Source: CAZJDM01 sp964544765
Lineage (GTDB): Bacteria; Bdellovibrionota_B; Oligoflexia; CAYFLR01
Length of the DNA: 10,684 nucleotides
Assembly (NCBI GenBank): GCA_964544765.1
Contig: CAZJDM010000146.1
Coordinates: 1-10,684 of the forward strand
Reading direction: 5' to 3'
Numbering within the stretch: the first letter of the stretch is position 1; every line of letters begins with the position of its first letter. Below are positions 6,654 to 10,684 of this stretch, in pieces. The notes beneath the pieces were generated by a model. It did not search any database. It worked only from the letters and a program-made list of their open reading frames with translations, and was not told the DNA's origin. The translations under genes were made by a program, and so were the position numbers.

Positions 6654-8057
6654 ATGGCCGAAAATTTTGGGTTAATTAAACAAGTTTTAGGTGCTGTAGT
6701 AGATGTTAAGTTTGAAGAAAATATTCCTCCTATCTATAATGCATTATTAGTGACAAACCCCGCTATCAATGATCGAGCCAACAACCTTACCCTTGAGGTT
6801 GCACAACATCTTGGAGATAACACGTGTCGTTGCATAGCTATGGACTCCACTGAAGGTCTAAAGCGTGGAATGAAGGTAATAGATTCCCAAGACGGTATTA
6901 CTGTTCCGGTAGGAGAAACTGTACTAGGTAGAGTAATTAATCTTGTTGGAGAACCGGTCGATGAAGCCGGTCCTATTGAAGCCACCAAAAGATACGCTAT
7001 CCATCGAGCTAACCCAAGTTTGGCAGATAGATCTACCGAACTGGAAATTTTTGAAACAGGGATCAAAGTAATTGACCTACTTGCTCCTTATGTTAAGGGA
7101 GGAAAAATTGGTCTTTTTGGTGGTGCAGGTGTTGGTAAAACAGTTTTAATACAAGAACTAATAAACAACATTGCCACTCAGCACGGTGGATATTCAGTAT
7201 TTGGCGGAGTTGGAGAAAGAACACGTGAAGGGAACGATTTATATCATGAAATGACTGAATCTGGCGTAATTAAGAAAACCGCTTTGGTTTTCGGACAAAT
7301 GAATGAACCGCCAGGAGCTAGAGCCCGAGTTGGTTTGGCTGCTTTGAGTATCGCTGAATATTTTAGAGATGAAGAACAACAAGATGTATTGCTTTTTATT
7401 GACAACATCTTCCGTTTTACCCAAGCTGGATCAGAAGTATCTGCCATGTTAGGACGTATGCCTTCAGCTGTTGGTTACCAACCAACCCTAGCGACTGAAA
7501 TGGGAGAATTGCAAGACCGTATTACATCTACCAAAAACGGATCTATTACATCAGTACAAGCTATTTATGTGCCTGCTGACGATTACACCGACCCAGCTCC
7601 TGCAACCACTTTTACTCATTTGGATGCCAATATTAACCTAGAACGAAAAATTGCAGAATTAGGGATTTACCCTGCGGTTGATCCTTTAGCTTCAACCTCA
7701 AGAATATTAGATCCAAACATTGTAGGACAAGAGCATTACCAAGTAGCTAGAGATGTCCAAGCAATTTTACAACGATATCGAGAATTAAAAGATATAATCG
7801 CAATTTTAGGAATGGATGAGTTAAGTGAAAGTGACAAGATCACAGTTGGTAGAGCGCGAAGAATTGAGAGGTTCTTATCTCAACCATTTTTTGTTGCAGA
7901 ACAATTTACAGGTATGAAAGGAAAGTACCTAAAAATAAGTGATACCGTTAGAAGCTTCAAAGAAATGGTAGAAGGACGTTATGATCATCTACCCGAACAA
8001 GCCTTCTTGTATGTCGGCTCAATCGAGGAAGCTGTTGAAAAAGCAAAAACATTATGA
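6654..8057 (+). CDS. atpD: ATP synthase F1 subunit beta (catalytic)
   Basis: Beta carries the catalytic ATP sites. The 467-residue product is highly conserved: Walker A GGAGVGKT (156-163), the GERTREGND segment with the catalytic glutamate E188 (187-195), Walker B LLFID (246-250), and the PAVDPLASTS signature (340-349). The lever motif that is DELSEED in most species reads DELSESD (388-394), a substitution of one acidic residue. The ATG at 6654 is preceded by GAGG with a 6-base gap; an in-frame TTG at 6642 overlaps that site and is not used here. It follows atpG by 15 bases. Confidence 0.98.
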   Translation: MAENFGLIKQVLGAVVDVKFEENIPPIYNALLVTNPAINDRANNLTLEVAQHLGDNTCRCIAMDSTEGLKRGMKVIDSQDGITVPVGETVLGRVINLVGEPVDEAGPIEATKRYAIHRANPSLADRSTELEIFETGIKVIDLLAPYVKGGKIGLFGGAGVGKTVLIQELINNIATQHGGYSVFGGVGERTREGNDLYHEMTESGVIKKTALVFGQMNEPPGARARVGLAALSIAEYFRDEEQQDVLLFIDNIFRFTQAGSEVSAMLGRMPSAVGYQPTLATEMGELQDRITSTKNGSITSVQAIYVPADDYTDPAPATTFTHLDANINLERKIAELGIYPAVDPLASTSRILDPNIVGQEHYQVARDVQAILQRYRELKDIIAILGMDELSESDKITVGRARRIERFLSQPFFVAEQFTGMKGKYLKISDTVRSFKEMVEGRYDHLPEQAFLYVGSIEEAVEKAKTL

Positions 8058-8060
8058 TTT

Positions 8061-8095
8061 GATTTGAGGTTTTAGATTTAAGATTTAAGGAGTTA
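8061..8095 (+). repeat. Short 7-bp tandem repeat between atpD and atpC
   Basis: The spacer reads as five imperfect 7-base units: GATTTGA, GGTTTTA, GATTTAA, GATTTAA and GGAGTTA. The last unit overlaps the AAGGAG ribosome binding site of atpC (8087-8092). It looks like a small slippage-generated array. It might affect spacing or structure before atpC, but nothing in the sequence proves a function. Confidence 0.4.
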
Positions 8096-8102
8096 TAAAG
8101 TT

Positions 8103-8516
8103 TTGACTGAAAATAAACATTTACTTCAAGTTACGGTTGTAACTCCAGAAAAGATGTTGGTTGACTACGAATGCACTAAACTAACTGTTCAAGATCGCCT
8201 TGGTCAACTTGAGATTCTACCCAATCATGCTTCATTAGTAACACTGTTAGGAGTAGGGCCTTTAATTCTTCATAAATCACATTTAATGAAAAAACTGTTT
8301 ATTAGTAATGGTTATATGGAGATCCATAATAATCAAGTCATGATTTTACCGGATATTTCTGAAGTTGATAATGAAATTGATGTCAAAAGAGCCAAAGAAG
8401 CAAAAAAACGTGCTCAAGAAAGAATCCTACAGCCAAATAACGAAACAGATATGAGGAGAGCCGAATTAGCTTTGGCCAAAGCAATAGCTCGGATCCGGCT
8501 CGGTTCCATTAATTAA
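8103..8516 (+). CDS. atpC: ATP synthase F1 subunit epsilon
   Basis: Epsilon binds the foot of gamma and the c ring, and its C-terminal helices can inhibit ATP hydrolysis. The 137-residue product has the N-terminal beta sandwich (about 7-88) with VTPEKMLVDYECTKLTV and the LEILPNHASLVTLLGVGPL motif (about 37-55, family 'G.ILP.HapLit.L..G'), then a C-terminal helical pair (about 90-135) rich in Lys, Arg and Glu. The start is a TTG at 8103 with AAGGAG 10 bases upstream, and ENKHLLQVTVVTPE then matches the family N-terminus. It is the last atp gene. Only 28 bases separate it from the next gene on the same strand. Confidence 0.93.
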   Translation: MTENKHLLQVTVVTPEKMLVDYECTKLTVQDRLGQLEILPNHASLVTLLGVGPLILHKSHLMKKLFISNGYMEIHNNQVMILPDISEVDNEIDVKRAKEAKKRAQERILQPNNETDMRRAELALAKAIARIRLGSIN

Positions 8517-8544
8517 CATAATTAACAATTGACTAAATAATCTT

Positions 8545-9708
8545 GTGATAATTGGACTTGACGGAAGACCTTTAAAATACCCTCAAACAGGGATTGGCAG
8601 TTACGCTAAACAACTCGTCTGGCACTTAAGTACTCTATTATCAAAATCTCAAGACAGTATTACTCTTTTTTCTGATTTTTCTCATTTTTCTGAATTTCCC
8701 AAATTTCCCAAATTTCCCGACCAGCGAATAAACCAACAACCAGCAAAAATCAAACAGATTATTACTGCTAGTAATTGGCCTTTTCTTAATTACAAACAGA
8801 TTTGGTCCAACTGGAGCTTAAAAAGATCTTTTAAAAAGAACCCTGTCGACATTTATCATTCATTTACCAACATTGATCTTCCCCTAAAAGTAAACATACC
8901 ACTGGTAATTACTGTTCATGACCTTATACCCTATCTTTTTCCTAAGAGTGTTTCTCCATTTTTTCATTTAAGCTTTTCTTTTTTTATAAAACGCATTAGT
9001 AAAATATCGCAACATATCATCTCCATATCTGAGACAACCAAAAATGACTTGATTAACTACCTTTCAATTCCAGAAGAACAAATATCGGTGATTCCCAATG
9101 GAATTAGTCCCATTTTTAAAACAAATCAGGACATGAATCAACATCATCGCATCGTCTCTAAATACATGACTTATGACCAATCTAAAAAATATTTTTTGAT
9201 AGTAGGACCACTATCTCCCCATAAGAATATACCCTTTATATTAGAGGCCTTTTCTAAGGCCAGTTTGAATCAAGCATGCTTGTTATTTATTGGGGCACAT
9301 AAACCACCAACTAATATCATTTCTCTGATAAATAATTTAAATTTGAGATCCAAATGCATATTTTTACCTTTTATAACAGAAGAAGATCTCCCATCATTTT
9401 ATTCAATTACCAAAGCATTGTTATTTCCTTCGATTTATGAAGGATTTGGTTTTCCTCCATTAGAAGCTACTGCTTGTGGTTGTGAGGTGTTAGCTTTAAA
9501 TATCAAAACAGCGGAAGAATTATATCCGAGTACAGTCACCCTACTTGAAAACAAAATTGATGATTGGATTGACTCTCTTCGCATTTTATATAATCAACCA
9601 ACAACGATATCTCAAGCCATGATTGAATCCTCTACAGAGGTTAGAAAGCGATATAATTGGGAAAAAACAGCAAATTTAACTTTAAAAGTGTACCGAAATC
9701 TTGTATAG
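8545..9708 (+). CDS. GT4-family glycosyltransferase (group 1)
   Basis: This is a retaining GT-B glycosyltransferase that would move a sugar from a nucleotide donor to an unknown acceptor, most likely in cell-surface polysaccharide synthesis at the cytoplasmic face of the membrane. Visible motifs: the N-terminal MIIGLDGRPL and GIGSYAKQL (1-24), TVHDLIPY with H125, ISETTKNDLI (161-170), VIPNGIS (182-188), the donor-domain loop GPLSPHKN with K227, and the E-x7-E motif EGFGFPPLE (299-307). Total 387 residues is typical. It starts with GTG at 8545 without a clear Shine-Dalgarno, so translation may be coupled to atpC or the transcript may be weakly translated. Residues 42-59 are a low-complexity tripeptide repeat within the N-terminal domain. 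The donor and acceptor cannot be read from the sequence. Confidence 0.87.
   Translation: MIIGLDGRPLKYPQTGIGSYAKQLVWHLSTLLSKSQDSITLFSDFSHFSEFPKFPKFPDQRINQQPAKIKQIITASNWPFLNYKQIWSNWSLKRSFKKNPVDIYHSFTNIDLPLKVNIPLVITVHDLIPYLFPKSVSPFFHLSFSFFIKRISKISQHIISISETTKNDLINYLSIPEEQISVIPNGISPIFKTNQDMNQHHRIVSKYMTYDQSKKYFLIVGPLSPHKNIPFILEAFSKASLNQACLLFIGAHKPPTNIISLINNLNLRSKCIFLPFITEEDLPSFYSITKALLFPSIYEGFGFPPLEATACGCEVLALNIKTAEELYPSTVTLLENKIDDWIDSLRILYNQPTTISQAMIESSTEVRKRYNWEKTANLTLKVYRNLV
8668..8721 (+). repeat. 9-bp coding tandem repeat, six copies
   Basis: Six in-frame 9-base units, consensus TTT-(T/C)C(T/C)-(N)A(N), encode FSD, FSH, FSE, FPK, FPK and FPD. Units 1-3 share TTTTCT and units 4-6 share TTTCCC, which suggests two rounds of duplication. 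Nine-base steps keep the reading frame, so copy-number change would lengthen or shorten a surface loop of the glycosyltransferase without breaking it. Confidence 0.75.
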
Positions 9709-9748
9709 AATTAGTTATAAGAATAATAAATAAAAGAAATTTAATATT

Positions 9749-10618
9749 ATGACCAAACCAATATATATACCCCATTTTGGAGATTCTTTAACAACGAAAC
9801 TTATTGAAGAACTATCTAAAGATCCTGGTTTTAAGATTTTTACCTCTCTAGATTCCTTAGATTTAAAAAAAAAGGAGTTGTTTGAACAATTAAATCTTTC
9901 GGCTACTATAATTAAGATCAATGATATTTGGTCCTATGATATTCATAATGTAGTCTTTTCTATAAATTCAGCTTTAATTTCTGACCCAACATCCACAACA
10001 GCTTATAATTATTTTAACTTTTTAAGAAAAAGTTGTTCCACTATTTCTGACAACAAAGATATAAAAACCGTATTATTAAGTTCGTTGGCATCAAATGATA
10101 GATCTTCCAAAAACAAAATTAATCTTTATTATGAAATTGAGAAGATAATAATAAATTCACTGTGTCCTTTTACCATATTTAGATCAGACTTTATTTTTGG
10201 TTTTCAATCTGACTGCTTACATTTTTTTAAAGCCTTATACGATTTCACGCCTTTTTATCCCAGATTAGTTTCTCAAAGTAACCAATATAATCCTATTCAT
10301 ATTGATTATCTGGTGAAAACAATTGGAAACTGTATTCAACACGATCTTTATCAAGACGAAATAGTAAATCTGTCTAACGCTCAATCATTTGCCTTACAAG
10401 ATATTTTTTCTTTCTTTGACCAACAAAGACCTAAAAAGAAAATTAAATGGAAAATCCCATCATATTTTGAAAATTATTATCTAGGAAGATTAAAAGATCA
10501 TTGTAATGAAAAAAATATTAACTACGATTACCTTCATTATCTAGAAACAAACTCTTTTCAAGCGGGATCTTTTTCTTATAAATTGTCAGATAACTCCACT
10601 TTAAGTTGTAGAGATTGA
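9749..10618 (+). CDS. Atypical SDR (NDUFA9-like) NAD(P)-binding-fold protein
   Basis: The 289-residue product resembles the atypical short-chain dehydrogenases related to complex I subunit NDUFA9 and nucleoside-sugar epimerases. The mid-region VLLSSLAS (108-115), YYEIEKIIINS (127-137) and TIFRSDFIFG (142-151) follows the family order of 'SS.gA', 'Y..sK...E' and 'TI.RP..i.G'. PIHIDYLVKTIGNCI (182-196) matches the family 'VhVdDvA.ai' segment, and EIVNLSN (204-210) the 'yeLgG' strand. The N-terminal cofactor motif, normally GxxGxxG, reads HFGDSLTTKL, so glycine-rich binding looks lost. A Y-x3-K is present (Y128, K132), but alignment to the catalytic pair is uncertain. No good ribosome binding site is seen before the ATG. 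It follows the glycosyltransferase by 40 bases. Function unknown. Confidence 0.6.
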   Translation: MTKPIYIPHFGDSLTTKLIEELSKDPGFKIFTSLDSLDLKKKELFEQLNLSATIIKINDIWSYDIHNVVFSINSALISDPTSTTAYNYFNFLRKSCSTISDNKDIKTVLLSSLASNDRSSKNKINLYYEIEKIIINSLCPFTIFRSDFIFGFQSDCLHFFKALYDFTPFYPRLVSQSNQYNPIHIDYLVKTIGNCIQHDLYQDEIVNLSNAQSFALQDIFSFFDQQRPKKKIKWKIPSYFENYYLGRLKDHCNEKNINYDYLHYLETNSFQAGSFSYKLSDNSTLSCRD

Positions 10619-10664
10619 TTACACTTATTTCTGTAGTGTCAACATACTTATTGCCTTTTTAACG

Positions 10665-10684
10665 TATAATCTGGTTGACGGTTG
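10665..10684 (+). promoter_or_regulatory. Possible promoter elements at right edge
   Basis: After the SDR gene, a perfect TATAAT (10665-10670) and a TTGACG (10674-10679) lie in the last 20 bases. The TATAAT lacks a good -35 upstream; the TTGACG could be the -35 of a promoter whose -10 falls beyond the edge. A weak ACACT/AGTGT hairpin (10620-10639) precedes them but has no T tract directly after it, so I do not call a terminator. Confidence 0.25.

Noticed and set aside
6734..7447. Minus-strand open frames opposite atpD
   Set aside because: They mirror the highly conserved beta-subunit coding sequence and show no independent support.
8529..8551. TTGACT and GATAAT before the glycosyltransferase as a promoter
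   Set aside because: The spacer is only 11 bases, too short for a sigma-70 type promoter, and the -10 overlaps the start codon.
9715..9921. Minus-strand frame opposite the start of the SDR gene
   Set aside because: AT-rich shadow with no ribosome binding site; the plus-strand gene has recognisable SDR landmarks.
10620..10639. ACACT/AGTGT hairpin after the SDR gene as a terminator
   Set aside because: Five-base stem with a long loop and no T tract immediately downstream.

Overview
The window is AT-rich (roughly one third G+C by eye) and carries an ordinary bacterial housekeeping neighbourhood. The genes point to a Gram-negative lineage of the broad 'deltaproteobacterial' type (Desulfobacterota, SAR324 and relatives). 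ATP synthase has paired b' and b stalk subunits at the head of a b'-b-delta-alpha-gamma-beta-epsilon cluster with no a or c genes beside it, subunit b has an extra signal-peptide-like N-terminus, and zapA is followed by a probable structured RNA and then rny. This placement is an inference from gene order; I cannot name a genus.

Layout. The left 160 bases hold, on the minus strand, a hairpin that could end rny and then a promoter plus leader that look like the start of an rRNA operon running off the left edge. Next on the minus strand come rny (RNase Y), its own candidate promoter with a hairpin at the predicted transcript start, a candidate 6S-like RNA of about 157 nt whose closing stem overlaps the zapA stop codon, and zapA. 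A 224-base divergent spacer separates zapA from the plus-strand ATP synthase genes atpF', atpF, atpH, atpA, atpG, atpD and atpC. The same strand continues with a GT4-type glycosyltransferase and an atypical SDR (NDUFA9-like) protein. The last 66 bases hold a possible promoter for a gene beyond the right edge.

How the genes fit together. The seven atp genes encode the whole F1 sector (delta, alpha, gamma, beta, epsilon) and both peripheral-stalk subunits; the membrane a subunit and c ring must be encoded elsewhere. ZapA stabilises the FtsZ ring. RNase Y is normally a membrane-anchored mRNA endonuclease. The two last genes may be co-transcribed with atp, but their roles are not shown by the context.

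The most notable observation is that the RNase Y homologue keeps its membrane anchor, coiled coil, KH domain and C-terminal domain almost intact, but has lost nearly all the HD-domain metal ligands. It looks like a catalytically dead RNase Y kept in a full-length open reading frame. Secondary points are the 6S-like RNA, a 9-bp coding tandem repeat in the glycosyltransferase, and an SDR protein without a recognisable glycine-rich cofactor motif. I see no mobile element, CRISPR array or tRNA.
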